Origin: Aphanothece sacrum FPU1
GTDB taxonomy: Bacteria > Cyanobacteriota > Cyanobacteriia > Cyanobacteriales > Microcystaceae
NCBI RefSeq assembly: GCF_003864295.1
Contig: NZ_BDQK01000017.1
Coordinates: 372,001-436,000, forward strand
DNA: 64,000 nucleotides
Direction: 5' to 3'
The translations under genes were made by a program, and so were the position numbers. The notes beneath the pieces are model-generated. The model searched no databases. It was not told where the DNA came from and was given only the letters and a program-made list of their open reading frames with translations. Shown piece after piece: positions 37,086 through 47,046 of the stretch (the first letter of the stretch is position 1; the number at the start of each line of letters is the position of its first letter).

Positions 37086-38489
37086 ATGAAATTATCACCA
37101 ATTAAGATAATCGGGGTTAAACCGCTTCTGTGGGTGGCGATCGCGGTAACTCTAGCCATTTTTCTACTAAACTTCTATTTAGTAGGCTTTGGGGTTTATG
37201 GGGATGGCATTGGTTACTATACTCCCCTGCGTTCTCTGATTTTTGACGGAGATCTCAAAATTTCTAACGAATACGAATATCTCTCCCATTCTGCCTCTAA
37301 CTTTGGTGGAGGTGTTCGGGTAGATAAAGGCATTCCAGACTATAGTAAATATACCTTGGGCATGGGCTTAGTCCTCTCTCCCTTTTTTGCATTAGGACAC
37401 CTAGTCACCTTAATGTTAAAGACCCTGGGCTTAAATGTTGTCCCTAATGGACTATCTTGGCCTTACGAATTATTTTACTGTCTTGGTAGTATTGGATTAG
37501 GAATCGCTGGCTTAATTATCTGTTATAAAGGGGCCCGATTATTTTTTAGTCAAACCCCATCCGTTTTAGGAGTAGCTGGAGTTTGGTTTGCTTCTCCCCT
37601 CACCTTTTATTTATCAATAGAATCATCCATGTCTCATGGAGTCTCTCAATTTCTGATTTCTCTATTTCTCTATATTTGTATCGCTACTCCTTGGATAAAA
37701 CAACGCCGTCAACAAATTTTATTAGGACTATTATTAGGCTTAGGCGCATTAGTTAGACCTCAAGACGTTTTATTTATGAGCGTCCCCATTTTGATGATTC
37801 TAGCCACTATAATCACTGATTGGCGCAAAACTGATCATTCCGATACTAAATCTACTTTAAAGCCCTATCAAATAGCGCTCGCCTATGGTCTACCCTTAGT
37901 TATTATTGCCTTAGTTACAGGTTTAATGCAAATTCCTCAACTTCTGATTTATCAGTGGCAATTTGGCAGTTTTTTTAATATACCTTATTTACAGGAAGGG
38001 GCAGCCGAGGGCTATCAGGCAAGTTTTCATTGGGTCAACCCCGCCATCTTAAATGTCCTGTTTTCAGGCTTTCATGGACTATTTTCCTGGCATCCCTTAT
38101 TATTTTTAGCTATTATTGGCTTAATTTTGGTAAGAAAACGGTTTCCTACCCTGGTCTGGATTCTTTTTATTGCCTTTGCGTTACAAGTATACTTAGTCGC
38201 TGCTTGGTGGTGTTGGTGGCAAGGATCAAGTTTTGGTGGCAGAATGTTTGCTAATTGCAGCTTTATTTTTGTTTGGGGATTAGCTGCTTTATGGGATTAT
38301 TTCCCCTCCCATCCCTGGAAAATCGTAGGAATAGTCACCACCGTGTTTTTTATGGGCTGGAACGCCCTGTTGGTCTTACAATATGAATCAGCCATGATTC
38401 CCTCAGAAGCACCCGTTACTATGGGGCAGATTGTGCAGAATCAACTGTTTGTCATTCCTTACTTTATCAACCATCTGCTTAAGCGGTGA
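37086..38489 (+). CDS. Polytopic membrane protein, GT-C glycosyltransferase-like
   Basis: 467 residues with about ten membrane segments. Residues about 40-75 (GDGIGYYTPLRSLIFDGDLKISNEYEYL) contain an acidic pair in the first loop, as in GT-C enzymes that use polyprenyl-phosphate sugars; a long loop with NFGGGVRVDKG follows. The C-terminal third has WWCWWQGSSFGGR. Acceptor is unknown and the family match is weak. Ends 77 bp before psbT. Confidence 0.6.
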   Translation: MKLSPIKIIGVKPLLWVAIAVTLAIFLLNFYLVGFGVYGDGIGYYTPLRSLIFDGDLKISNEYEYLSHSASNFGGGVRVDKGIPDYSKYTLGMGLVLSPFFALGHLVTLMLKTLGLNVVPNGLSWPYELFYCLGSIGLGIAGLIICYKGARLFFSQTPSVLGVAGVWFASPLTFYLSIESSMSHGVSQFLISLFLYICIATPWIKQRRQQILLGLLLGLGALVRPQDVLFMSVPILMILATIITDWRKTDHSDTKSTLKPYQIALAYGLPLVIIALVTGLMQIPQLLIYQWQFGSFFNIPYLQEGAAEGYQASFHWVNPAILNVLFSGFHGLFSWHPLLFLAIIGLILVRKRFPTLVWILFIAFALQVYLVAAWWCWWQGSSFGGRMFANCSFIFVWGLAALWDYFPSHPWKIVGIVTTVFFMGWNALLVLQYESAMIPSEAPVTMGQIVQNQLFVIPYFINHLLKR

Positions 38490-38566
38490 ACTAATAAAAA
38501 TAAGCTGATATTTATGGCTTTTTTTTGATAGACTAGGTATGCAAGCAATTTTAGGAAATTATTAAG

Positions 38567-38662
38567 ATGGAAAGCGTTGCTTATATTCTTATATTGACCA
38601 TGATGATAGCCGTATTGTTTTTTGCGATCGCGTTTCGGGAACCTCCTCGCATCCAAAAGTAA
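38567..38662 (+). CDS. psbT: Photosystem II reaction centre protein T
   Basis: 31 residues: MESVAYILILTMMIAVLFFAIAFREPPRIQK would be one helix plus the family C-terminus FREPPRI, nearly the known PsbT. It spans the thylakoid membrane beside CP47 and D1 and helps stabilise the PSII dimer and acceptor side. It is often missed because of its size. psbB is not adjacent here; nrdR follows 196 bp downstream. Confidence 0.95.
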   Translation: MESVAYILILTMMIAVLFFAIAFREPPRIQK

Positions 38663-38706
38663 ATTTAGGTTATCCATACTAAAGTTAACCCCCTTAAAAA
38701 TTTTAT

Positions 38707-38768
38707 CTGAGCCGATTTTACCGAATCTTGATTTAGCTTTGTCTAGATAAAGATTAAGGGCGGCTCAG
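38707..38768 (+). terminator. Stem-loop downstream of psbT
   Basis: CTGAGCCG (38707) pairs with CGGCTCAG (38761-38768), with an inner AATCTT/AAGATT stem; a T run follows at 38775. Likely the psbT terminator or a structured 3' end. Confidence 0.5.
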
Positions 38769-38858
38769 TATATTCTTTTTTGATCCGAATCTCAGGCTTG
38801 TGTTGAAAACCGTTTGTGACTTTCTCACGCTTAATTTTTCCTTGCCACGGACAGTCTT

Positions 38859-39383
38859 ATGCAATGCCCCTACTGTCATTATACCAATAGTCGTGTTCTA
38901 GAATCCCGTTCTTCAGAAGGGGGACAAAGTATTCGTCGTCGTCGGGAATGTTTGAACTGTAAACACCGCTTTACGACTTATGAACGTATTGAATTTGTGT
39001 CTATTACCGTTATCAAACACGATGGCAAAAAAGAATCTTTTGACTCTTCTAAATTATTGCGAGGAATGGTAAGAGCTTGTGAAAAAACAGGTATTTCTCA
39101 TCAACGTATCGAAACTATTGTCGATGATATTGAAGCCCATTTACAACAACGTCCCCAAAGAGAAGTAAGCAGTCAAGAGATAGGAGAGTTGGTACTAGAA
39201 TATTTACGAGATGAAAACGAAGTGGCTTATATTCGCTTTGCTTCCGTTTATGGTAGATTTCAAGGGATTAAGGATTTTGTGGCTACCCTTAACCAGTTAC
39301 AACAAGATAGACTTGCAGCGACTCCTTCACCTTGGACAGAGCCTTTGGTTGACTCGGCCCCTGCTTTGTCTAGGAGCGAATAA
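38859..39383 (+). CDS. nrdR: Transcriptional repressor NrdR
   Basis: 174 residues. Zinc ribbon CPYC...CLNC at 3-34 with [20 protein letters not shown], then an ATP-cone domain ([16 protein letters not shown]). It senses ATP/dATP and represses ribonucleotide reductase genes at NrdR boxes. ATG 38859 begins MQCPYCHY, the family N-terminus. Placed after psbT, not beside an nrd gene. The last ~25 residues are variable. Confidence 0.97.
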   Translation: MQCPYCHYTNSRVLESRSSEGGQSIRRRRECLNCKHRFTTYERIEFVSITVIKHDGKKESFDSSKLLRGMVRACEKTGISHQRIETIVDDIEAHLQQRPQREVSSQEIGELVLEYLRDENEVAYIRFASVYGRFQGIKDFVATLNQLQQDRLAATPSPWTEPLVDSAPALSRSE

Positions 39384-39446
39384 TCCATACCCACCATCTT
39401 AAGTATTGTAGCTGATTATACATTTTATACCAAGATGTCGGGAGAG

Positions 39447-39589
39447 CCAGCCTTATCCTATAAAAACGAAGTCCGACGAGCGCGGACTTATTTGTAGGTT
39501 GCGTAGGCAACCTTTGTTTGTATAGCTTAACTCTTGAGAGTTAAAGTCTCTTATTGGTAATAATTTAGCATAACTTGTCCGGTAGAACC
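39447..39589 (+). mobile_element. Copy F of the multi-hairpin element (left end missing)
   Basis: AGCC hairpin, GTCCGacgagcgCGGAC, GGTTGCgtagGCAACC and the perfect TTAACTCTtgAGAGTTAA, ending ATTTAGCATAACTTGTCC then GGTAGAACC. The left terminal repeat is absent. It occupies the 39384-39693 gap, which has no gene. Confidence 0.8.
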
Positions 39590-39693
39590 CAATCTTTAAG
39601 ATGGTGGGTTACGACGCGTCCTAAATCTTATTAGTTTTCCGGTCAAAATTGTTGCCGCGTCTAACCCACCCTACGAATCATAAGCTTTACTTA

Positions 39694-40527
39694 TTAAATT
39701 ATAGATGTTTCATTAAGAAATAGGTCTGTTGAAGGGGTTCGCCATAACTTTTCTAATTCATTAGCGGGCATAGTTAGATATAAAATATCCCCAGATTGTA
39801 GAACAATTTCTAACAAATCCCAACTATGAATATTCTGTTGTTGTCTTTCTAAATAAAGAGGAACAAAATTTCCATTCATTGCTGCTTGTGGTAATTTTTG
39901 TCCACACAAAGGATGATTTGGTGTAATGAGAGTAGCTAAAGCAACCCATAACAAATCATCAGTGATGCCATTCCCTAAAATTCTACCGCCAAGAGCGGCA
40001 GCAGCAAAGGAAGGAGTAGCTAATTCTGCGGGACATAAGACAGTTTCAAAGTCAAAAACCTCTTGTACTGACCTAGCAAATTGAGCTTCATGAGAACGTA
40101 ATACAACCGAAATATTCGGAGCGATCGCTTTATTGCCTAATGCTGCAAAAGAAAAAATCGGGGCCGCTAGGGCCGCAACACTCATACTTACGTGATCTGG
40201 TAAAGTTTGATCGAGTCTTTCCCCTAAAGTATTGTTAAATAAACGATTAATAATGCGAATATGGGGATTAAGTAACCTTGCTTGGGTTAAGACCCCCAAA
40301 TTCACGGCATCGTCATGACTTGCTAATACGAGGGTCTGTGCATGATGAATACCAGCTTTTGCCAAAGTTACTGGCGATCGCAATTCACCGACAATAATTT
40401 GGGGTTCTTCTTGTCCTAAGATGGGGCGATCACTGATTCCAACAACTGATGCACCCTGTCGTCTCAATAAGCTAAAAATCTGATAGCCAGTTCGGCCTAA
40501 ACCGCAGACAATAATTCTAGGTTTCAT
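39694..40527 (-). CDS. TrkA-N/RCK-type NAD-binding protein
   Basis: 277 residues. N-terminal Rossmann GLGRTGYQIFSLL (residues 9-21) and a TrkA-C-like second half (VPLYLERQQQNIHSWDLLEIVLQSGDILYL). Such proteins gate potassium channels or transporters on the cytosolic face. There is no membrane segment, so the channel must be elsewhere. It is possibly a RCK subunit of a K+ uptake system. Confidence 0.8.
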   Translation of the reverse strand: MKPRIIVCGLGRTGYQIFSLLRRQGASVVGISDRPILGQEEPQIIVGELRSPVTLAKAGIHHAQTLVLASHDDAVNLGVLTQARLLNPHIRIINRLFNNTLGERLDQTLPDHVSMSVAALAAPIFSFAALGNKAIAPNISVVLRSHEAQFARSVQEVFDFETVLCPAELATPSFAAAALGGRILGNGITDDLLWVALATLITPNHPLCGQKLPQAAMNGNFVPLYLERQQQNIHSWDLLEIVLQSGDILYLTMPANELEKLWRTPSTDLFLNETSII

Positions 40528-40661
40528 GAAATGGCACGATGATAAAAAATTAAATCAAATTAAGTTTTAATCATCCATTATTATCTATAATCGTGATAAT
40601 AATCTGTAGCTATTTACACTACTTTAATGATTTATTTTTTGTCATGTCAATAGTAGTTAGC

Positions 40662-41201
40662 TTAAGGAAAGCGATCGCTATGTTGATAGAATCTTAATCT
40701 ACCTGGGCCAAGATATAATCCTTGAGGTTTTTCTCCTGTAGGATAAGCAGTGATTCCGAAGAGATAAACGCCTCCAATTTCAGGATTTATTTTAGGTTTA
40801 AGTCCTACGGTTATTGTGTTCCCTGGAGGCACAGGAGGATCTAAAATAATGGTAATCTCATTAGTATCTAAATTTTGTTTAGCTTTAGCAACTGTTAGAG
40901 AATTACCTCGGTTAAGGGGAGTTCCTTCAAAGGCCAATGTTTCTGTTAAATCATAACTAATAATTTCTGCTCCTTGACTTTGTTTAATGGTCAATTTTTG
41001 CAGAGATTCTCCTACATTCTTAGGTAATTCAATGGTAACATAATAATTAGCCCCCCAGGCTCTAATACTACTTAATGTAGTCACCATATCAATGAGGCGT
41101 GGAGATTTATTAAAAATAGTGATTCCATTACCCAACTCAACAGCTAATATTGGACTAGCACAAATAAGCAAAATACTGGTAATTTCTAATAATTTTTTCA
41201 T
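40662..41201 (-). CDS. DUF2808 exported protein
   Basis: 179 residues with a signal peptide (MKKLLEITSILLICASPILA). The body has the DUF2808 pattern of a beta-rich periplasmic domain (WGANYYVTIELPKNVGESLQKLTIKQSQG, PPVPPGNTITVGLKPKINPEIGGVYLFGITAYP). The family is largely cyanobacterial, with unknown function and often stress-linked. Upstream gap to pnp is filled by copy G. Confidence 0.85.
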   Translation of the reverse strand: MKKLLEITSILLICASPILAVELGNGITIFNKSPRLIDMVTTLSSIRAWGANYYVTIELPKNVGESLQKLTIKQSQGAEIISYDLTETLAFEGTPLNRGNSLTVAKAKQNLDTNEITIILDPPVPPGNTITVGLKPKINPEIGGVYLFGITAYPTGEKPQGLYLGPGRLRFYQHSDRFP

Positions 41202-41239
41202 AAAAGATTGAGCCAGAACATGAATATAAGGGTAATATA

Positions 41240-41429
41240 GGTTCTACCGGACAAACTATGCTAAACTAACAATTAATAAAAGGCTAAAGCCTTATCCTAT
41301 AAAAACGAAGTCCACCTTCGTGGACATCCATTATAGGTTGGGTAGGCAACCTTTGTTTATATAGCTTAACTATGAACGAGTTAAGGTCTTTTATTTGTGA
41401 TGATTTAGCATAACTTGTCCGGTAGAACC
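41240..41429 (+). mobile_element. Copy G of the multi-hairpin element, full length (190 bp)
   Basis: Best copy. The termini GGTTCTACCGGACAAAC... and ...CTTGTCCGGTAGAACC are inverted repeats of about 26 bp (ATGCTAAA/TTTAGCAT continue the match). In order inside: AGGCTaaAGCCT, arm CTATAAAAACGAAG, GTCCACcttcGTGGAC, GGTTG/CAACC, arm CTTTGTTTATATAG, TTAACTatgaacgAGTTAA. Both arms can pair (with a G-U), so the whole can fold as TIR stem, two outer side hairpins, and a central stem with two inner hairpins. No ORF lies within. Confidence 0.85.
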
Positions 41430-41505
41430 AAAAGCTTTAATAAAATTAACGGTTCAAAGTTCATTAAATAAATAATGAACCATGAACCAAAAACGAAGTG
41501 ACTAA

Positions 41506-43662
41506 TTAAACAGGAGTTACGGCTTTCCGGGCGGCGGCAGCCTCATCAGGATGTATTCCTAAACGAGTTAAATTAAGACGACCTTTAGCGTCAATTTCGC
41601 GCACTTTGACGATAACTTCATCGCCTACGGCCACCTCATCTTCGACCTTACCGACTCGTCCCTCGGCTAATTGAGAAATATGGATCATTCCCTCTTTTCC
41701 GGGAAGAACTTCCACAAAAGCCCCAATTTGGATAATACGGGTCACTCGGCCCATATATACTTCTCCTTCATTGAGTTTGCGGGTCATATTGTAGATAATT
41801 TGTTTAGCTTTTTCCGCTTTTTCAGCTTCAATAGCGGCGATAGTTACCGTACCATCATCCCCAATATCAATCTTAGATCCGGTTTGCTCTGTAATACCCT
41901 TAATGGTCTTACCACCAGGCCCAATGACTAATCCAATCATATCAGGATCGATCTTCATGGTCAGTAAACGAGGAGCATAAGCAGATAATTGAACACGAGG
42001 TTCAGGGAGAGTCGCCAGCATTTTATCTAGAATATGTAAACGGGCCGGTAATGCTTGCTGGATGGCTTGAGCAACCACTTCCATGGGTAAACCCGTTATT
42101 TTCATATCCATTTGTAGGGCCGTGATACCGCTATCGGTTCCTGCGACTTTGAAGTCCATATCTCCTAAAAAGTCTTCAATTCCTTGAATATCAGTCAGGA
42201 TACGCACTTCATCCCCTTCTTTAATCAAACCCATAGCCGCCCCACTAACAGGCTTAACAATGGGAACTCCCGCATCCATTAAAGCTAAGGTTGAGCCACA
42301 AACTGACCCCATAGAAGTTGAACCATTAGAAGACAATACCTCTGATACCACCCGCAACACATAAGGAAACTCACTTTGAGGGGGTAAAATCGGTAAAATC
42401 GCCCGTTCGGCTAAGGCCCCGTGACCAATTTCGCGCCGTCCAGGAGAACGCATGGGACGAGTTTCTCCCACGGAAAAAGGCGGAAAATTGTAGTGATGGA
42501 GGTAACGTTTTTCGTCTTCAGGGTGCAGATCATCCCCCAAGTCTTGAGCATCTCCGGGAGTTCCCAAAGTTGCTAAGGAAAGCACTTGAGTTAGACCCCT
42601 GTTAAATAATGCGCTACCATGAACTCGTGGGGGTAACAAACCCACTCGACAGGAAATAGGGCGCACTTCGTCAAGTTTTCGTCCATCAACACGAACTCCC
42701 TCATTAACAATTTGAGAGCGCATTAACTGTTTGGTTAAATCTTTGTAAAGATTGCTGACCACTTTAGAACTTTGGCTGGCCGCTACTTTAACTGGATCTT
42801 CCTCTGGAAGTTCAGCGATCACATTGGTGATGGTCGTTTCTTTGATCTCATCTAGAAGTTTATCTCGGCCCGTTTTATCGAGATCGTATTGTACCAGAAC
42901 TTTTTTAATGGATTCTGAAGACTGTTGTCGTAAGAAGCTTTCGAGAGCTTCATCGACGGCTGGAGGTTCGGCAGTTGCTAATTCAAGGCCTAACTCTTGC
43001 ATGATCTCTGACTGGGCTTTAATTAAGTCCCGAACCGCCTCATAACCAAAGTCAATCGCTTCAATGATATCTTGTTCTGGGAGTTGATTGGCACCTGCTT
43101 CTATCATCACCACCCCGTCAGGAGTGCCAGCCACCACCAAGTCTAAATCTCCGGTGTTGATTTCTTTGTAGGTGGGGTTAATAATAAAATCATCTCCGAC
43201 TAAACCCACTCTTACCGCAGCCATGGGGCCAAAAAAGGGTATTTGCGCCTGAATGACCGCAATAGAAGCCCCTGTTACCGCTAAAACATCGGGAGGCACT
43301 TCTTCATCCATCGACAGAGTAGTCGCAATCACTTGAATATCATCCCGTAACCAGTGAGGAAACAAGGGACGTAAGGGACGATCAATTAAACGACTGATAA
43401 GAATAGCTTTTTCTGGAGGACGACCTTCACGCCGTAAAAATCCTCCTGGAATACGCCCGGCCGCATAAAGTCTCTCTTCATAATCAACTGTCAAGGGCAG
43501 AAAATCAATTCCCTCTCTCCCTTTTGCTCGTGTTGCTGTCACCAAAACTGCCGTATCTCCGGATCTGATTAAAACTGCTCCCCCTGATTGTGGGGCAAGC
43601 AGTCCTAGTTTTAGTGCAATATCCCGTCCGTCAAAGGATATTGATTTGTCAAACTCTTGCAT
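41506..43662 (-). CDS. pnp: Polyribonucleotide nucleotidyltransferase (PNPase)
   Basis: 718 residues from ATG 43662 ([20 protein letters not shown]); the frame is open to 43716 but that extension is non-homologous. Two RNase PH domains, then KH ([15 protein letters not shown]) and S1 ([33 protein letters not shown]). It degrades RNA phosphorolytically and, in cyanobacteria, can also add heteropolymeric tails. Standalone gene here. Confidence 0.97.
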   Translation of the reverse strand: MQEFDKSISFDGRDIALKLGLLAPQSGGAVLIRSGDTAVLVTATRAKGREGIDFLPLTVDYEERLYAAGRIPGGFLRREGRPPEKAILISRLIDRPLRPLFPHWLRDDIQVIATTLSMDEEVPPDVLAVTGASIAVIQAQIPFFGPMAAVRVGLVGDDFIINPTYKEINTGDLDLVVAGTPDGVVMIEAGANQLPEQDIIEAIDFGYEAVRDLIKAQSEIMQELGLELATAEPPAVDEALESFLRQQSSESIKKVLVQYDLDKTGRDKLLDEIKETTITNVIAELPEEDPVKVAASQSSKVVSNLYKDLTKQLMRSQIVNEGVRVDGRKLDEVRPISCRVGLLPPRVHGSALFNRGLTQVLSLATLGTPGDAQDLGDDLHPEDEKRYLHHYNFPPFSVGETRPMRSPGRREIGHGALAERAILPILPPQSEFPYVLRVVSEVLSSNGSTSMGSVCGSTLALMDAGVPIVKPVSGAAMGLIKEGDEVRILTDIQGIEDFLGDMDFKVAGTDSGITALQMDMKITGLPMEVVAQAIQQALPARLHILDKMLATLPEPRVQLSAYAPRLLTMKIDPDMIGLVIGPGGKTIKGITEQTGSKIDIGDDGTVTIAAIEAEKAEKAKQIIYNMTRKLNEGEVYMGRVTRIIQIGAFVEVLPGKEGMIHISQLAEGRVGKVEDEVAVGDEVIVKVREIDAKGRLNLTRLGIHPDEAAAARKAVTPV

Positions 43663-43965
43663 GTAGCGTTGGTTCCTTTTTTTATCACGTTTCTTCTTCT
43701 GTGGCAATCGTAACATTTTTTAGGCTATCTAGTTCTGCTTTCTCCCCTACACCTCGTACGGGCTGGTTTTTCACGTTATATTTCAAAGCATATCAAAGTT
43801 TTTAAAAAATATATACTGGTTTTTTAAAAAATATATACTGGTTTTTCAAAAATTTATGCAGGTTTAAGAATGCGATCGCTATTCTATAAAACTCTATAGT
43901 AGAAAGGCTGTTAACACATGAGTTATAATCATGAAAATAAATAGAAATTTATAGTGGTTATTATT
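43663..43965. other. AT-rich gap with 24-bp tandem tract
   Basis: No gene. Contains two exact, adjacent copies of a TTTTTTAAAAAATATATACTGG unit plus a degenerate third (about 43795-43862), and promoter space for the phytochelatin synthase gene. Nothing else is seen. Confidence 0.6.
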
Positions 43966-44682
43966 ATGAGTCCCTTGATTTCACGAATTTTAATGATCGG
44001 ACTATGTTTTATTCCGAGTGAATTAATTGCTCAAACGTTACCCTTAACTCCTAACCTAATTAATTTTAATTCATCAGAAGGAGAAACTTTTCTGATTGAA
44101 AGTACAGCACGTCAAGATTATATTCCCTTAAGTATTCAGTTTGAAACCCAAGAAAACGGTGCTTTTTGTGGAGTAGCAAGCATGGTAATGGTACTCAATG
44201 CTTTATCTATTCCTGCACCAAAAGCACCGGAATGGAGAAAATATAAACGTTTCACTCAAACCAATATTTTTGATAACCCAAAAACTCAAGAAGTGATGAC
44301 GAAAGACATCGTATCAAAACAGGGAATGACATTACAACAATTAGGACAATTATTAGCAAGTTATCCAATAAAAGTTGATATAAATTATGGCAGTGAAGTT
44401 ACTTTAAAAGAATTTCGTCAGCGTCTTATTGATAATTTAAAACAACCGAATAATTTTGTTTTAGTTAACTATTTACGTTCTACTATGGGTCAAGAAAAAG
44501 GGGGACATATTTCACCAGTTGCAGCTTATCATCAACAAAGCGATCGCTTTCTTATTTTGGATGTATCCCGTTACAAATATCCTCCTGTATGGGTAAAAGC
44601 TGAAGACTTATGGCAAGCCATTAATACTAAAGATTCTGCTTCTGGTAAAACCAGAGGATTTGTCTTAGTCAGTGTTGAATAA
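43966..44682 (+). CDS. Bacterial phytochelatin synthase-like protein, exported
   Basis: 238 residues from ATG 43966 (GTG 43954 is also open); a signal peptide (MSPLISRILMIGLCFIPSELIA) follows. Papain-like catalytic triad: Cys-68 in AFCGVAS, His-181 in GGHISPVAAY, Asp-199 in ILDVSRY. The H-D spacing of 18 equals that of plant enzymes. Cyanobacterial half-length homologues mainly cleave glutathione to gamma-Glu-Cys and make little phytochelatin; the role here (thiol turnover or metal stress) is inference. Standalone. Confidence 0.9.
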   Translation: MSPLISRILMIGLCFIPSELIAQTLPLTPNLINFNSSEGETFLIESTARQDYIPLSIQFETQENGAFCGVASMVMVLNALSIPAPKAPEWRKYKRFTQTNIFDNPKTQEVMTKDIVSKQGMTLQQLGQLLASYPIKVDINYGSEVTLKEFRQRLIDNLKQPNNFVLVNYLRSTMGQEKGGHISPVAAYHQQSDRFLILDVSRYKYPPVWVKAEDLWQAINTKDSASGKTRGFVLVSVE

Positions 44683-44710
44683 TTGACAATGGATAATTGA
44701 TAATGGGACA

Positions 44711-44799
44711 ATTCATAATTCATAATTCATAATTCATAATTCATAATTCATAATTCATAATTCATAATTCATAATTCATAATTCATAATTCATAATTTA
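44711..44799 (+). repeat. ATAATTC heptamer tract (about 12 copies)
   Basis: Pure 7-bp tandem repeat between the phytochelatin synthase and phosphoesterase genes, with its mirror (AATTATG) at 45919-45952. Confidence 0.9.
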
Positions 44800-44825
44800 T
44801 TTAAACTTTACTTTTTAAGACAAAT

Positions 44826-45920
44826 ATGAGTTATAATCGTCGTCAATTTTTAATTGTTACCGGAGGATTAATGGGGGCAGGAATGGCTACCTTAACCCAT
44901 CAAGTTTTCAGTCGCAATAATAGTTTTAGCCCTCCCAAATCTCAGCCTATTTCATCTGAAAAACCTCTAATAAGTCAACCAGTTGCCGTTGCACCTGATG
45001 GCTTATTTGCACCCGTAAAAGGAGATGTTAGAATTGTTGTTATTAGTGATCTTAATAGTCAATATGGATCAACCACTTATGAACCAGAAGTTGATCAAGC
45101 GATCGCTTTAATTCCTGACTGGAAACCCGACTTAGTATTATGTGGAGGAGACATGATTGCTGGACAAAAGAAATCTCTTACTAAAACACAAATACAAGCT
45201 ATGTGGTCAGCCTTTGATAATCATATTACGGCCCCGTTAAGACAAGCAAAAATTCCCTTTGGGTTTACCATGGGAAATCATGATGCGTCAGGGGCAATTA
45301 ATCAAGGTAAATTTATCTTTGAGTCAGAGAGAGAATTAGCCTCAGCTTATTGGAATGAACCCACTCATAATCCTGGATTAAACTTTATTGATAAAGCCAA
45401 TTTTCCCTTTTATTATACCTTCAAACAACAGGATATTTTTTATTTAGTGTGGGATAGTTCTACTAATATTATTTCTCCTGAACAATTAACTTGGGTTGAA
45501 CGAAATTTAAACAGTCAAGAGGCACAAAAAGCTAAATTACGTCTAGCTATTGGTCATCTTCCGTTGTATCCAGTTGCAGTAGGAAGGGATAACGGCGGCA
45601 ATTTTATGAATGAAGGAGAAACCTTGCAAAAATTATTAGAAAAGTATGACGTTCATACATATATAAGTGGTCATCATCATGCTTATTATCCAGGGAAAAA
45701 AGGTCAATTAGAATTACTTCATACTGGTGCATTAGGAGGAGGGCCCCGTAAACTTTTAAATAGTGATTTACCCCCTCGAAAAAGTTTAACTGTTGTCGAT
45801 ATTGTCTTAACTTCTGGAGGGACAATTTACACAACTTATGATATGCAAACTTTAAAAGTTATAGACATCAAAACCTTACCGAAATCCATTGGTAAAGTTT
45901 CGCGTAGAGATTTGCTATAA
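44826..45920 (+). CDS. Tat-exported metallophosphoesterase
   Basis: 364 residues. The N-terminus MSYNRRQFLIVTGGLMG is a twin-arginine signal. The calcineurin-like core shows ISDLNSQYG (first metal motif, with Asn where D-x-H is usual), GGDMI, GNHD, GHLPLYPV and GHHHAYY. It would hydrolyse phosphomono- or diesters in the periplasm; substrate unknown. Nothing indicates an operon. Confidence 0.88.
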   Translation: MSYNRRQFLIVTGGLMGAGMATLTHQVFSRNNSFSPPKSQPISSEKPLISQPVAVAPDGLFAPVKGDVRIVVISDLNSQYGSTTYEPEVDQAIALIPDWKPDLVLCGGDMIAGQKKSLTKTQIQAMWSAFDNHITAPLRQAKIPFGFTMGNHDASGAINQGKFIFESERELASAYWNEPTHNPGLNFIDKANFPFYYTFKQQDIFYLVWDSSTNIISPEQLTWVERNLNSQEAQKAKLRLAIGHLPLYPVAVGRDNGGNFMNEGETLQKLLEKYDVHTYISGHHHAYYPGKKGQLELLHTGALGGGPRKLLNSDLPPRKSLTVVDIVLTSGGTIYTTYDMQTLKVIDIKTLPKSIGKVSRRDLL

Positions 45921-46250
45921 ATTATGAATTATGAATTATGAATTATGAATTATCAATTAGGTTCCTGTTAGTGCTTGAAAGCTTTGTATAATAATGGCTA
46001 AAGCCATCACTACGAACTTTTCTATTGTGACTTTTAATTCAGGGAATTGGTATTACTTACAAAGAAATTAGGTGAAGGATTTCTTCACCTGCTGGTTGAT
46101 ATTTCTAAAGAAAATGTTATGTTATGTTTTCTTTTTTTATATCAGTAGCCCAGGCAATTAGGACATTTTTAAAAGCTCAAACAAGGACGATGACAAAGGT
46201 TTGACTGTTGCCTACTGCCTTCTGCTATATCTTAAATTTATGCTAAAAAT
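45921..46250. other. Gap with two hairpins, no gene
   Basis: AATGGCTaaAGCCATC (about 45991), AGGTGAAG/CTTCACCT (about 46069-46090) and AAAGAAAA...TTTTCTTTTTTT (46108-46138), the last a probable terminator. No coding frame is supported. Confidence 0.5.
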
Positions 46251-46451
46251 TTAATTATCGAGGGTCATTTCAGAAGATTTATTTAAAGGCAAAAATTCAG
46301 ACTCTTGATTTTGCAAAGATTCTATCCATTCGTTAAGCAAATCATCCCCCCAAAGTGAAACCATACGAGTTAGATAATAACTATAATTATCTTCGGGAAA
46401 ATTATCAATATTTGGATAAGCTAGGGTCAATAATTCTAACATGATTTTCAA
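46251..46451 (-). CDS. Hypothetical 66-residue acidic protein
   Basis: MKIMLELLTLAYPNIDNFPEDNYSYYLTRMVSLWGDDLLNEW... has a normal ATG and good composition, though no recognised domain. It could be a real small protein; nothing else occupies this strand. Confidence 0.35.
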   Translation of the reverse strand: MKIMLELLTLAYPNIDNFPEDNYSYYLTRMVSLWGDDLLNEWIESLQNQESEFLPLNKSSEMTLDN

Positions 46452-46551
46452 TCAGATTGTTATTTAGCATCGGATGTATCTAATATGCTTTATTAGTTCA
46501 TCTTCTTCAGTGATGGAAATCCTATTTAAATCGTGATTTTAATCATAATGT

Positions 46552-46598
46552 GTAGGGGTCAAACACAGGCAAGATGCTTGTGCCACCTTGACCCCTAC
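46552..46598 (+). repeat. GTAGGGGTCAA hairpin repeat
   Basis: GTAGGGGTCAAacac...ccTTGACCCCTAC, an 11-bp inverted repeat with a 25-base loop, just before the YbaB gene. Related hairpins are at 57726 and 58849. Confidence 0.75.
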
Positions 46599-46621
46599 CA
46601 ATAGATTTAGAGTTTAGTCCC

Positions 46622-46951
46622 TTACATCCCAGGAAGATTTAAACCACTGGTGAGTTCTTCCATTTTTGAGCGCATGGTATCAGTAGACTCAACATAAGCA
46701 GCTTTCATCGCTTCTGTTACCAAATTAGCCAAAGACTCAGCACCTTTTTCTAAAGCTTCTGGGGCAATAGTAACGCCACGAGGTTCTTGGTTGCCACTCA
46801 TAACCACTTTGACCAGTCCATCCTCGCTACTACCCTCAATCTCCATTTGTTCTAATTCTTCTTGAAGTTTTTGCGCCCCAGCTTGAACCTGTTGCGCCTT
46901 TTGAAAAGCTTCTTGAAGTTCTTTAATTTTTCCTAATCCAAATCCTGCCAT
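46622..46951 (-). CDS. YbaB/EbfC nucleoid-associated protein
   Basis: 109 residues. Long N-terminal helix ([33 protein letters not shown]) and the family motif [21 protein letters not shown]. Dimeric DNA-binding protein of the nucleoid. It follows murC and murB on the same strand, an order found in many cyanobacteria. Confidence 0.94.
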   Translation of the reverse strand: MAGFGLGKIKELQEAFQKAQQVQAGAQKLQEELEQMEIEGSSEDGLVKVVMSGNQEPRGVTIAPEALEKGAESLANLVTEAMKAAYVESTDTMRSKMEELTSGLNLPGM

Positions 46952-47046
46952 AAGTCTTTAATGGTATTTTTAATGATAATTAACCAGAGTCTCACAAGAA
47001 GACTCCATTTGTTAATCTTAATCTTTCTTTGTCCTTTGTTACCATT

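Noticed and set aside
38459-38677. 72-codon minus frame over psbT
   Set aside because: It is antisense to psbT, which is clear and conserved.
43954-43966. GTG start for the phytochelatin synthase-like gene
   Set aside because: ATG at 43966 gives a standard signal peptide; the four extra residues add nothing.
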